Below, one piece after another: positions 38,064-45,508 of a stretch of 64,000 bases of DNA (positions within the stretch are counted from its first letter, which is position 1; each line of letters opens with the position of its first letter). Position numbers and translations under genes: made by a program. The stretch spans positions 62,001 to 126,000 of the forward strand of contig JADJRI010000008.1 of assembly GCA_016712275.1 (NCBI GenBank), read 5' to 3'. The notes under the pieces are model-generated. The model had not been told where the DNA came from, searched no databases, and was given only the letters and a program-made list of their open reading frames with translations. The DNA comes from Planctomycetota bacterium. Its GTDB lineage: Bacteria > Planctomycetota > Phycisphaerae > UBA1845 > UTPLA1.

Positions 38064-38717
38064 ATGAGAATATTGCGATTTGCGGTCTTGGCTGGCGTGC
38101 TGTTTGTGCAATCCGGCCGGGCGTCGGCGGCACTGATTTTGGTGCATGACAATGGGGGGCCGAATTTGCCCGACGGTTTGGTTAGTGATCCCACTTTTCC
38201 GGCACAAGTTGGCGATGACTTCCAAATAAGTCAGGCCTTTGGAATTACGCGCGTGACATGGTACGGTGCCTACAAGGGTGGTGATCAATTGCCCGATGGA
38301 ACTGACCATTTTTCCTTGCGTTTTTTTCCTTTCAGTAACCCCACAAACCCAAGTCCTACATCGCTTGCAGACCTAACTCTAAGCAACGTTTTGCGCTTAC
38401 CTACTTCCCTGACGATGTTTGCAGGGAATCCAGTGTTTGCTTATGAAGCGACATTTCCTGTCGTTAACCTTATAGCGGGTCATTACCTTCTGAGTATTGT
38501 GAACGACACGACCGGGATGTCAGAGCAATGGATGTGGCACACTCATGGCACAGCTCCAGGTAGCCAATTCTGGAAACGATCTAATAGCGCCAACAACTGG
38601 CTTGGTCCATTCGGCACCGAGATGTCATTCCAGATTTATGCGGTTCCGGAGCCGGCGACGGTGGCGATGATGGGGGTTGCGGGGCTGGTGCTTCTGCGCC
38701 GGCGGGGGCGGCGGTGA
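38064..38717 (+). CDS. PEP-CTERM exported protein
   Basis: 217 residues. Signal peptide ILRFAVLAGVLFVQSGRASA. A beta-rich body (ALILVHDNGGPNLPDGLVSD, FGITRVTWYGAYKGGDQLP) resembles choice-of-anchor type modules. A C-terminal PEP-CTERM sorting tail has VPEPAT, a hydrophobic helix (VAMMGVAGLVLL) and RRRGRR. The tail is recognised by an exosortase, which is not in this window. Probably anchored or secreted with exopolysaccharide. Confidence 0.9.
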   Translation: MRILRFAVLAGVLFVQSGRASAALILVHDNGGPNLPDGLVSDPTFPAQVGDDFQISQAFGITRVTWYGAYKGGDQLPDGTDHFSLRFFPFSNPTNPSPTSLADLTLSNVLRLPTSLTMFAGNPVFAYEATFPVVNLIAGHYLLSIVNDTTGMSEQWMWHTHGTAPGSQFWKRSNSANNWLGPFGTEMSFQIYAVPEPATVAMMGVAGLVLLRRRGRR

Positions 38718-38887
38718 TTCGGTTTGTAGGTGTCTCGTCAGCGGCAACCGAATTCAAAGTACATCGTTTGAGGAGGGCAGATCAAGGGCCGGCGGCGGGA
38801 ACCCGTGCGGGGATCAATCGCTGGGGTGGGGTTGGGGGCTTGTCCGACGGATTTCGCCATCGCTATGGGGTGACGGAAGAAGTGGTA

Positions 38888-39046
38888 CTATGACGTTGAA
38901 CTCTCCATGTAGGCATAGGCGAAGCCCAGCTTCAGGTGGCCCACGCGCGGGTCGAGCGGGGTGATGCCGACGAGCCGGTTTTCCGCGTCGGATTCGTTGG
39001 TCATGACGCCGTCGCCGATCAGATTGCCGTCGTCAATGGTGCCACC
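38888..39046 (-). pseudogene. Orphan 3' coding fragment
   Basis: About 52 codons with coding character end in TAG at 38888: GGTIDDGNLIGDGVMTN, then SDAENRLVGITPLDPRVGHL and GFAYAYMESSTS. There is no start; the upstream side is cut at a REP2 copy (39050-39080). The family is not recognised. It is probably the stump of a gene truncated by a REP-linked rearrangement. Confidence 0.45.
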
Positions 39047-39049
39047 AAT

Positions 39050-39080
39050 ATGGCATATTCAGAATGTCCCCATTCTGTCC
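39050..39080. repeat. REP2 element copy
   Basis: ATGGCATATTCAGAATGTCCCC followed by ATTCTGTCC. The core matches the copies at 50942-50968 and 51281-51310. A partial second copy (AGAATGTCCTCCTTCTTGTCC) lies about 70 bases downstream. Confidence 0.7.
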
Positions 39081-39226
39081 CGCAGACGCGCGAGGCTGGT
39101 TCGAATCCTGTGGAAACCGATACACCAAAAGTTAAGCTGCTCTAGAATGTCCTCCTTCTTGTCCGCGGGAATCTCTCTCTATTTTGGATGGCGAAAAAGC
39201 GGTGATGCTCAGACTGAGGACTGGAA

Positions 39227-40374
39227 TTATTCACTATCAATAAATAGCTCGAAGCACGAGATTTCTCCTTCTTGCGACAACACAAAAACGCGACTTGAAA
39301 GTACTTCCACTTGGGGCGCAACGGAATCATGTGTCATTCGATCGTTCAATTTAGACACTTTCCAAGAATCAAATATCCATTTCCCAGTTGGAACATGGTA
39401 TATAGAAAAAGTCGCACCTTCGCGCACTAAGACCAAATCACTAGTGATAGAAAAACTGGCATGCCTTATGCCGCTGATTTTGTGTCCGGAACTGTTCCTT
39501 TGAACAAATCGCAAGGTCTTTCCCGTGGCCACTTCGAACACAGCAAATGCGTTTGCACCGGCCGCAACAACAAGGAAACGTGAATCCAACGAAAACGCAC
39601 ATGATAACGGCCGATACCCACCATGTGCACCAATTGATTTCCACTTTTCCAACGTATCAAGGTTGTTAGGAGTGAATTGGTCACCAACCAAACTACTCGA
39701 TTCTAAGTTCCATACATATACTGAGTTAAGTGCGTAAGCAGCGTACTGTCCATTAGGTGATACTGTAGTTGCAGAACAGTAGCCCCCTAGGCCAGGCGTT
39801 AGTGGAAGGGGCTTGGCATCCAATGAACGACTAACATCGAAAGCAAAACAGTTTGGCGGCTGCATTTTTCCGTCTTTTGGGTATTCTGCCAATGCCAACC
39901 TCGCATTGCCCATTACAAGCGAGTCTCCTCCTTCGGAAAGCTGAAATCGCTTGGATAGCAAGTGAATCGTTGAGTTGCCATTGTTATCTGTGATTATCAT
40001 TTCCAAAAAAATGTGATTATGTTCAAATAGAATTGCAATTTTTCACCACTTAGACGCCCCGCTCCCACCAATCTGGAATCAGTCCAATAATCACTTTTTC
40101 CTTGGCTTAGTGCATTCAATGACTTGCGCCATTTCGTACTGCCATCTGAAGCATCAATCTCTAATATATGCATATTGTTCGACTGCACAATTAGGGAATT
40201 ATTATCAACACAAATTAATTGACTATACCTGTAATCAAGTGGCTTGCTATCAATTCCACGGGAAAAGCGAAGCTCGCAACTTATGGTAGGAGTTGTTAAC
40301 GGTAGCCAAAGCAGAAACCCGGCTATACAAGCTGCAATTACGAGAGCGAAGATGGCAATGTTCAACTTCGACAT
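39227..40374 (-). CDS. Membrane-anchored beta-propeller-like protein, candidate Rhs partner/immunity, frameshifted
   Basis: About 380 residues, A+T-rich unlike most of the window. N-terminal TM anchor IAIFALVIAACIAGFLLWLPL, then WD40/propeller-like strands (IDASDGSTKWRKSL, SPNGQYAAYALNSVYVWNLESS, AFAVFEVATGKTLRFVQ, IYHVPTGKWIFDSWK). The frame shifts at an A7 run (plus strand 40005-40011); removing or adding one base joins the two parts. Its ATG lay 12 bases after the Rhs stop before the IS arrived, as shown by the duplicated junction sequence. That position is typical of immunity genes, but no known immunity family is recognised. Confidence 0.7.
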
Positions 40375-40386
40375 TTTGAGTTTGCA

Positions 40387-41278
40387 CTAAGAAGCTGTTT
40401 CAAAACCCAAGGGTCTGCCGATGACAAGAATGCCACAGATAGCATGGAGGCGACGCTATGGCATTCATACTCCTCACGGACGAATTGTGGAACCAGGTCG
40501 AACCACTGTTGCCGCCGGAAAAGCCCAAGCCGCTAGGCGGTCGGCCGCGGGTGACCGATCGACAGTGTCTCAAGGGAATCATCTTCCTGCTCAAGACCGG
40601 CCTTCCATGGCGGTTCATTCCATTCGAACTCGGCTGCGGCAGCGGCGTCACCTGCTGGCGTCGGCTTCGCGACTGGACGAAGCTGGGCATCTGGCCGAGT
40701 CTCCACGAGAAGCTCCTGGAAACCTGGGCCGGGCGGCCAACTCGACGCCTCGGTCTCGGTGATGGACAGTGCCAGCTTCCGTGCACTTTTTGGGGGAGCC
40801 ACACGGGGCCGAATCCCACGGATCGGGCAAAAAAAGGCTGCAAACGCCACGTCCTGAGCGAGGCCCATGGCACACCGCTCGTCGTCCAAACAACACCGGC
40901 CAATGTGAACGACGGCACGAAGGCGATGGACTTGCTCGACGCAATGCCGGCCATACGAGGTCGACGAGGTCGTCCGCGCCTCAAACCGGAGGTGGCCTTG
41001 GGTGATCGGGCTTACGGCACAGCGGCCAATATCGCGAAATGCGTCGAGCGCGGCATCACTCCTATGCTCGCACGGCCGCGCACGGAAAATGGCAGCGGAC
41101 TTGGCGTGATGCGATACGTCATCGAACGAACCATGTCGTGGTTCGGAAACTTTCGACGTTTGAGATTGTGCTATGAACGAACTGGCGCGCACTTGCAAGC
41201 ACTCCACGAATTAGCCGCATCGCTCATCTGTGCCAAAAAACTTGGCTGGACATAACTGGTTTTGAAACAGCTTCTTAG
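40387..41278 (+). mobile_element. IS5-like insertion sequence
   Basis: Terminal inverted repeats CTAAGAAGCTGTTTCAAAACC (40387-40407) and its exact complement (41258-41278). It carries one transposase gene. Just outside, CTTCGACATTTTGAGTTTGCACTA (40366-40389) is repeated at 41279-41301, lacking one T. That 23-24-base duplicate is longer than usual for IS5 insertions and includes the junction between the Rhs stop codon and the next gene. Confidence 0.92.
40458..41255 (+). CDS. IS5-family transposase, internal double frameshift
   Basis: 265 residues. N-terminal DUF4096-like region (LTDELWNQVEPLLPPEKP, LKTGLPWRFIPFELG), HTGPNPTDRAKKGCKRHV, VALGDRAYG (second Asp) and RYVIERTMSWFGNFRRLRL (Glu). 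Between about 40735 and 40793 the family sequence, with the first catalytic Asp in VMDSASFRALFGG (ATG 40762), appears only in another frame; the reported frame reads meaningless LGLGDGQCQLP there. Two compensating indels, one near T5G5 at 40787-40796, explain it. The element may be intact in reality. Confidence 0.9.
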   Translation: MAFILLTDELWNQVEPLLPPEKPKPLGGRPRVTDRQCLKGIIFLLKTGLPWRFIPFELGCGSGVTCWRRLRDWTKLGIWPSLHEKLLETWAGRPTRRLGLGDGQCQLPCTFWGSHTGPNPTDRAKKGCKRHVLSEAHGTPLVVQTTPANVNDGTKAMDLLDAMPAIRGRRGRPRLKPEVALGDRAYGTAANIAKCVERGITPMLARPRTENGSGLGVMRYVIERTMSWFGNFRRLRLCYERTGAHLQALHELAASLICAKKLGWT

Positions 41279-41298
41279 CTTCGACATTTGAGTTTGCA

Positions 41299-42972
41299 CT
41301 ATGGGTACTTTGAAGTTCCGTCTCCACGACACAATCGGTTGTGACAAGGGGTATTAATTGGTGTGATCCAGTAGTTTCGAAATCCATTAAGTGGATACCC
41401 TTTATCGATTCGGTTCTTTAAGTCATACTCTAACCACTGTCGCACGGTCATCGTGGTTCCCTTAACAATGGCTTCGTTAACATTCCCGGGGCTCTTTGGA
41501 TTAATCGCCTCACATCTGTCAAATAGCCGCTGCATTAGTCTGGGTATTGTGACTGGGCTTTTCTTGGGAACGCCCCAAAGGCTTGAGATAAATCCATTTC
41601 CGGCACCCAATCGCGCGCCGATTTTGGATCCGTACCAGTCAGAGGGTATATCTTCAAGCGTAAAGGCGCTGGCTCCGTCTCCCTCGTCTTTTGCAAGGCC
41701 GGCCAAGGCCATACGCCGAAAAATCTCTTGCTTTATTTCCCAACCATAACCACCTGCTAGCGCCAATAATTCCCCGGAAAATTGGCCAACTCGAGCGCTG
41801 TTAAAAAGATGACCAACATCGATCCAACCGCACTTGCAAGTATAGACAAAGGCATTGTATTTCGAAGTCTTGATATTTCCACCTGGATCAAACCGGAAGG
41901 CAAGTGCTTTTAGATCGAAATACGTCTTGGCTGCGTCTTGAACAGCGAAGAACTGACCCCCAGTTGCAAACCCATTGGTCACAGCAAGTACTGCAATAGC
42001 TGTGGCTTGACCGTGGAAAAATGCGGAATTCGCAGCAAGTATAGTGTTTATTTGTCCAAGTACTTCGTTTGCAGATTGAATATGTTCTCCCGGTTCAGGG
42101 CTTTCTCCAAACGGATCAAAGTAGTTGTTGGGTGCCGACGAACAAAACTGGACTAGATTAGTCCCTCCTGATTCCCCTGAAGGATCCCTCGTCACCCACC
42201 TTCCCAACCTTGGGCTATAATACCGATATCCATAGTAATACAACCCGCGTTCGCCTTCGGCTGCGGCCGAGGGCTGGGCGTCGTAGTATTTCGTCGAGAA
42301 TCGGAACGGGTTGTTGACGTCGAAATTCGCCTGCGCCAACAGGGTGCAACCATAGGGATCATATTCGTAATTGGCTGCGATGAAGCCGGGCGTGATGATC
42401 GGTATGACCCATTCGTCCGGCTCCACTTCATACCAATCGGGATCGCCGTCTTTCCAGGTGACCAACTGCATGACGTTGCCGTTGCCATCGTAGCAATAGA
42501 GAAATGCCGGGTTTTCAGCCAAACCCAGATGCGGCGTGCAATCTTCCATGGCCAAGAGGCCGCTGATGCCGCCGGCCCCTTGGGTGGCCGATTGGACATT
42601 GCCGCTGGCGGCGGCTCCATTCAGGCCGGCGAGATCGAGGCCCCAGGCGTATTTGTGGCGGACGGTTTCCGTCGTGCCGAGAGGCGAGCCGGAAGCATCG
42701 CGCTCCATGATGAGGTTCCAGCCGTCGTAGATGTAGCGAATGTCTTCCACGGCTTCACTTTCGATCCAGTCGTCGCCGTCGTGTGCGTGGGAAACTTTTC
42801 GCACACGGCAAATGTAATCATACCCGCGCGGAGGTTGTTGAGCATGGGGGGCGACCATCTTCGCGAGCGCCGACCGCTTCCTCACGGGCGCGGCTCTGTT
42901 AACGACTCGCTTCGCTCGCCGAAATCGCAAGAATTCTGATCGCCATCGGCTATTGGCGGATGAAATGATCAT
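41299..42972 (-). CDS. Rhs-family C-terminal fragment with variable toxin-like domain
   Basis: 557 residues, 5'-truncated. Homologous sequence starts near 42831 (YDYICRVRKV); the first 47 codons are repeat-derived. YD/Rhs segments EDIRYIYDGWNLIMERDASG, FLYCYDGNGNVMQLV, ANYEYDPYG, NPFRFSTKYYD and the core GLYYYGYRYYSPRLGRWVTRDP are clear. After the core (YFDPFG, about 42110) comes a 270-residue A+T-richer domain unlike the shell. It contains CKCGWIDVGHLFNSARVGQF, AFTLEDIPSDWYGSKIGA and a Cys/His tail (TPCHNRLCRGDG). No named toxin family is recognised. Rhs proteins normally exceed 1000 residues and encapsulate such tips. Confidence 0.85.
   Translation of the reverse strand: MIISSANSRWRSEFLRFRRAKRVVNRAAPVRKRSALAKMVAPHAQQPPRGYDYICRVRKVSHAHDGDDWIESEAVEDIRYIYDGWNLIMERDASGSPLGTTETVRHKYAWGLDLAGLNGAAASGNVQSATQGAGGISGLLAMEDCTPHLGLAENPAFLYCYDGNGNVMQLVTWKDGDPDWYEVEPDEWVIPIITPGFIAANYEYDPYGCTLLAQANFDVNNPFRFSTKYYDAQPSAAAEGERGLYYYGYRYYSPRLGRWVTRDPSGESGGTNLVQFCSSAPNNYFDPFGESPEPGEHIQSANEVLGQINTILAANSAFFHGQATAIAVLAVTNGFATGGQFFAVQDAAKTYFDLKALAFRFDPGGNIKTSKYNAFVYTCKCGWIDVGHLFNSARVGQFSGELLALAGGYGWEIKQEIFRRMALAGLAKDEGDGASAFTLEDIPSDWYGSKIGARLGAGNGFISSLWGVPKKSPVTIPRLMQRLFDRCEAINPKSPGNVNEAIVKGTTMTVRQWLEYDLKNRIDKGYPLNGFRNYWITPINTPCHNRLCRGDGTSKYP
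42872..42902. repeat. Dispersed 31-base repeat, copy 2
   Basis: GACCGCTTCCTCACGGGCGC-GGCTCTGTTAA, close to 15620-15650. It forms the 5' edge of the truncated Rhs frame, suggesting the break occurred at or beside it. Confidence 0.7.
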
Positions 42973-42976
42973 GTTG

Positions 42977-43018
42977 GAGTTTCGAGTTGCGAGTTTCGGG
43001 TTTCGGGTTTCGAGATTC
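42977..43018. repeat. Heptamer tandem array (GAGTTTC type)
   Basis: Six heptamers: GAGTTTC, GAGTTGC, GAGTTTC, GGGTTTC, GGGTTTC, GAGATTC. It lies directly upstream of the Rhs fragment. Confidence 0.85.
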
Positions 43019-43170
43019 GGAAAGGGGTGGGCTGAGACCCTTTTGCCTGTTAAGGAGTTGTAAGTCGGGCGGCTCGTTCGTCCTCCGGACGAGGAAGTTT
43101 TTTGGTGGTGCTGTCCAGAGGTTGAAACCTCTGCCGGCGGTCGTTAGCCCTGCCGGGCCGGGATGGTGTG

Positions 43171-43229
43171 GAGTTTCGAGTGGGGAGTTTCGGGTAACGA
43201 GTTTTGGAGAAAGGTGGGCTGAGCCCACC
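43171..43229. repeat. Second GAGTTTC heptamer array plus GGTGGGCT palindrome
   Basis: 43171-43205: GAGTTTC, GAGTGGG, GAGTTTC, GGGTAAC, GAGTTTT. 43213-43229: GGTGGGCT-G-AGCCCACC. Both belong to families found elsewhere in the window. Confidence 0.8.
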
Positions 43230-43297
43230 CTACTTTTTTGAATCGGTGATTTTCGCGCGATGGTGCGCCGTGCCATGTCGAAGCGGCCTCGGTTCGA

Positions 43298-43418
43298 CAC
43301 CCTTGACATCGACATATAACGTCAAGGGCAGGCGGACCGGCTCGCGATGAGGCACAAGACCGGCACCCTTGACAGCGACATTCGACGTCGAGGGCAGGTG
43401 GTCCAGCTCGCGATGGGG
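43298..43418. repeat. Tandem repeat, two 55-base copies at 66-base period
   Basis: Copy 1 at 43298-43352 and copy 2 at 43364-43418, both CACCCTTGACA...GGGCAGG...CTCGCGATG. Each holds an inner inverted repeat, CCCTTGAC/GTCAAGGG in copy 1. The CGGCTCGCGAT end recurs near 61222. Confidence 0.75.
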
Positions 43419-43535
43419 ATCGAATCGCAGTGGGGAATGGTTCGCGCGGGAGCTTGCCTGGGGAATGGTATTGCTTCGCAATGGGGTTGTTTTGCGGCGA
43501 TTTTTCGATTGTCGGATTTCGCGTACAATTGCGCC

Positions 43536-44015
43536 ATGGCGAAAACGAAACCGAGCCGACCGGCCGCAAACGAGGCGAGCGACGCGTGGTATGCCGCGGG
43601 GCTGCAATTTGAATGCACCCAGTGCGGGAACTGCTGCACCGGCGCGCCGGGGTATGTGTATGTGAGCGAGACGGAGATCGAGACCATCGCCGCCTTCATC
43701 GGGCGGCCGGGGCAGGGGTTGGAGCGGCATCAGTATCGGCGGGTCGGCCGGGCGATTTCGCTGACCGAGGACAAGGCGACGGGCGACTGTGTTTTTCTCA
43801 AACGCACGAGCGCCGGCAAGAAGATCTGCTCCATCTATCCCGTGCGGCCGCTGCAATGCCGGACGTGGCCGTTCTGGAGCAGCCTGCTTGAATCGCGCGG
43901 GGAGTGGGACGACGCGGCGCGGGACTGCCCGGGCATGAACAAGGGGAAATCGTACGATTTTGTGCAGATTGAAATTCGACGGACCGCGCGCGAGTGGGGA
44001 GATGTGCCGTCGTGA
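43536..44015 (+). CDS. YkgJ-family cysteine-cluster protein
   Basis: 159 residues from MAKTKPSRP at 43536; the open frame further upstream runs through tandem repeats and is not coding. Cluster ligands CTQCGNCC, GDCVFLKRTSAGKKICSIYP and LQCRTWPFW, then RDCPGMNKG. A putative metal or Fe-S protein, cytosolic. Its TGA overlaps the GTG of the next gene (GTGA), which encodes a second cysteine-cluster protein, so the two are probably made in a fixed ratio. Confidence 0.87.
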   Translation: MAKTKPSRPAANEASDAWYAAGLQFECTQCGNCCTGAPGYVYVSETEIETIAAFIGRPGQGLERHQYRRVGRAISLTEDKATGDCVFLKRTSAGKKICSIYPVRPLQCRTWPFWSSLLESRGEWDDAARDCPGMNKGKSYDFVQIEIRRTAREWGDVPS

Positions 44016-44675
44016 CGCCATCGCTTGCCGAGTGTGTGATGCCTGCCGTGGAGAATGACGGCTTTGCGGCCGACATGGCGGCGTTCTATGCGGAGCTGGA
44101 TGCGGCGGTCGCGGGGCACCGGCCGACGTGCTGGAACAAAGGGGCGTGCTGCAAGTTCGGCGAATATGGGCACAAGCTGTATGTTACAAGCGTTGAGCTG
44201 GCGTATTTCGTGCGCGGCGAGCGCGGGCGGTGGCAGCGGCCGACGGGCGAGGCGGCGTGTCCGTATCAATCCGGCGGGGTGCAACGCCCGCGAACATCGG
44301 CCGATGAGGTGTCGCGTTTTCTATTGCGACCCGGCGGCGCAGCATTGGCAGAATGGGGAGTATGAAGTGCAGCTTGCGAAGCTGAAGGCGATCGGCGAGC
44401 GGCACGACGTGGACTACCAATATGTGGAGTGGTTATCGGGGCTCACGGGGATTTCGGAGGTGCTGGGATCGGGGTCGGGAATGGGCTCTAAATTGAGCCA
44501 AGAAATGGGAAAACCGGCCCCGCAATCGTTTGAAGATGAAACTGACATATCGCACGGGCGAGACGCCCATGCTCCCCAAAACATTACCAGTACCGGAGAT
44601 TCACAATCCATTGACCCGCGCGGGCCTGTCGTGATAGAATTGAAGCAGGTCAGAGAAGCTGACTCCCACCGGTAG
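44012..44675 (+). CDS. Second YkgJ-like cysteine-cluster protein, frameshifted
   Basis: The start is the GTG at 44012 overlapping the previous stop. Frame 1 gives TCWNKGACCKFGEYGHKLYV and AACPYQSGG. At the G4 run 44276-44279 the frame shifts and continues GCNAREHRPMRCRVFYCDP, then QLAKLKAIGERHDVDYQYVEWL. With one base corrected it is a YkgJ-like protein of about 170 residues. The frame then runs on through a palindromic repeat (GGGCG-AGA-CGCCC at 44556-44568) read as ISHGRDAHAPQ, so the last 50 residues may be repeat-derived. Confidence 0.72.
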
Positions 44676-44757
44676 CGAGGGGCTGCCGTCCGACGGCGGG
44701 GCCTTCCCGCCGCACGCTAAACTCGCACGCCTTTTTCGGTAAATTGAGGTATTGACC

Positions 44758-44967
44758 ATGAAACTCGCGAAGCGACTGTTCCTGATTGTGTTTGCCGCCA
44801 TGACGATTGCGCCTTTCATGGGCTGTGGCGTGGCCACGACCGCCGCCGAAAACAAACGGATGGTGAATCGCGTGGCCGATTTCGATTCGCGAATGCTGGT
44901 GGACGATCTGAGTTTGCTGTTCCAGACGAACCGCAACCTGCGGACCTCGCGATGGATCATCGACTGA
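44758..44967 (+). CDS. Small lipoprotein-like protein
   Basis: 69 residues from MKLAKRLFLIVFAAMTIAPFMGCG at 44758; the lipobox-like FMGC follows a hydrophobic leader. The mature part is short and charged (ENKRMVNRVADFDSRMLVDDL, FQTNRNLRTSRWIID). GAGG lies 8 bases upstream. No family recognised. It lies just before the Rieske gene. Confidence 0.6.
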   Translation: MKLAKRLFLIVFAAMTIAPFMGCGVATTAAENKRMVNRVADFDSRMLVDDLSLLFQTNRNLRTSRWIID

Positions 44968-45010
44968 TTCGATCGCCGGCGAGCGGGCCTGCCCCTTCAG
45001 CAGGCGATAC

Positions 45011-45295
45011 ATGCATCAATTGGCGCAGCGGTTTATCGCGGCGGGCGGACACGAGCTGGCGGTTTTTCATCTTTGCGAGCCGGATCGATTCGTGGTCATC
45101 GCCAACAGTTGTCCGCATGCCGGTGGAAATCTGTCGGCGGGCGACGTGGAGGGCAACGTGGTGACGTGTCCTTGGCACGACTGGGCATTTGATCTGGACA
45201 CATCGGCCTGCACGATGAACGAGCAGGTGTGCGTGAAGAAGTATGAATGGAAGGTGGAGGCGGGCGTGCTGTTTGCGAAATTGAGTAATGAATAG
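45011..45295 (+). CDS. Rieske [2Fe-2S] ferredoxin-like protein
   Basis: 94 residues with both ligand pairs: CPHAGG (C-x-H) and CPWHDW (C-x2-H), and the preceding FHLCEPDRFVVIANS. It resembles NirD-like small Rieske proteins. The usual first 15-20 residues (VAxLxDLPPG) are missing and no ribosome site is visible, so the start may be further upstream in another frame or truly truncated. Electron carrier; partner unknown. Confidence 0.85.
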   Translation: MHQLAQRFIAAGGHELAVFHLCEPDRFVVIANSCPHAGGNLSAGDVEGNVVTCPWHDWAFDLDTSACTMNEQVCVKKYEWKVEAGVLFAKLSNE

Positions 45296-45318
45296 ATGGA
45301 AGGTGTCGTGCCGGCAAA

Positions 45319-45484
45319 CCGGGCGCTTACGCTTCCGGCTCGTTTCGGTTCACAGGCGATTGCGCTTTCGGTTCGTTTCGGTTCACAGCAAACGGGCGAT
45401 TGCGCTTTCAGACCGTTTCCGGATCACAGCATCCCGGGCGTTTGCGCTTCCGGCTCGTTTTTGTTCACCGGCGGGTCGCCGGTG
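45319..45484. repeat. Degenerate tandem repeat ending in a GGCACCGGC-type palindrome
   Basis: Four units of about 37-42 bases, each with CGNTTNCGCTT, then GTTTCGGTTCACAG or a variant, at 45319-45471. They end in CACCGGCG-GGT-CGCCGGTG (45466-45484). Non-coding gap between convergent genes. Confidence 0.75.
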
Positions 45485-45508
45485 CCACAATCATATCACC
45501 TTGGCTTG

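Noticed and set aside
39085..39120. tRNA-like GGTTCGAATCC
   Set aside because: Flanking bases do not pair as a T stem and no other arm is present.
27267..43229. CRISPR array
   Set aside because: The short arrays have 7-8-base units with no spacers, and no cas gene is present.
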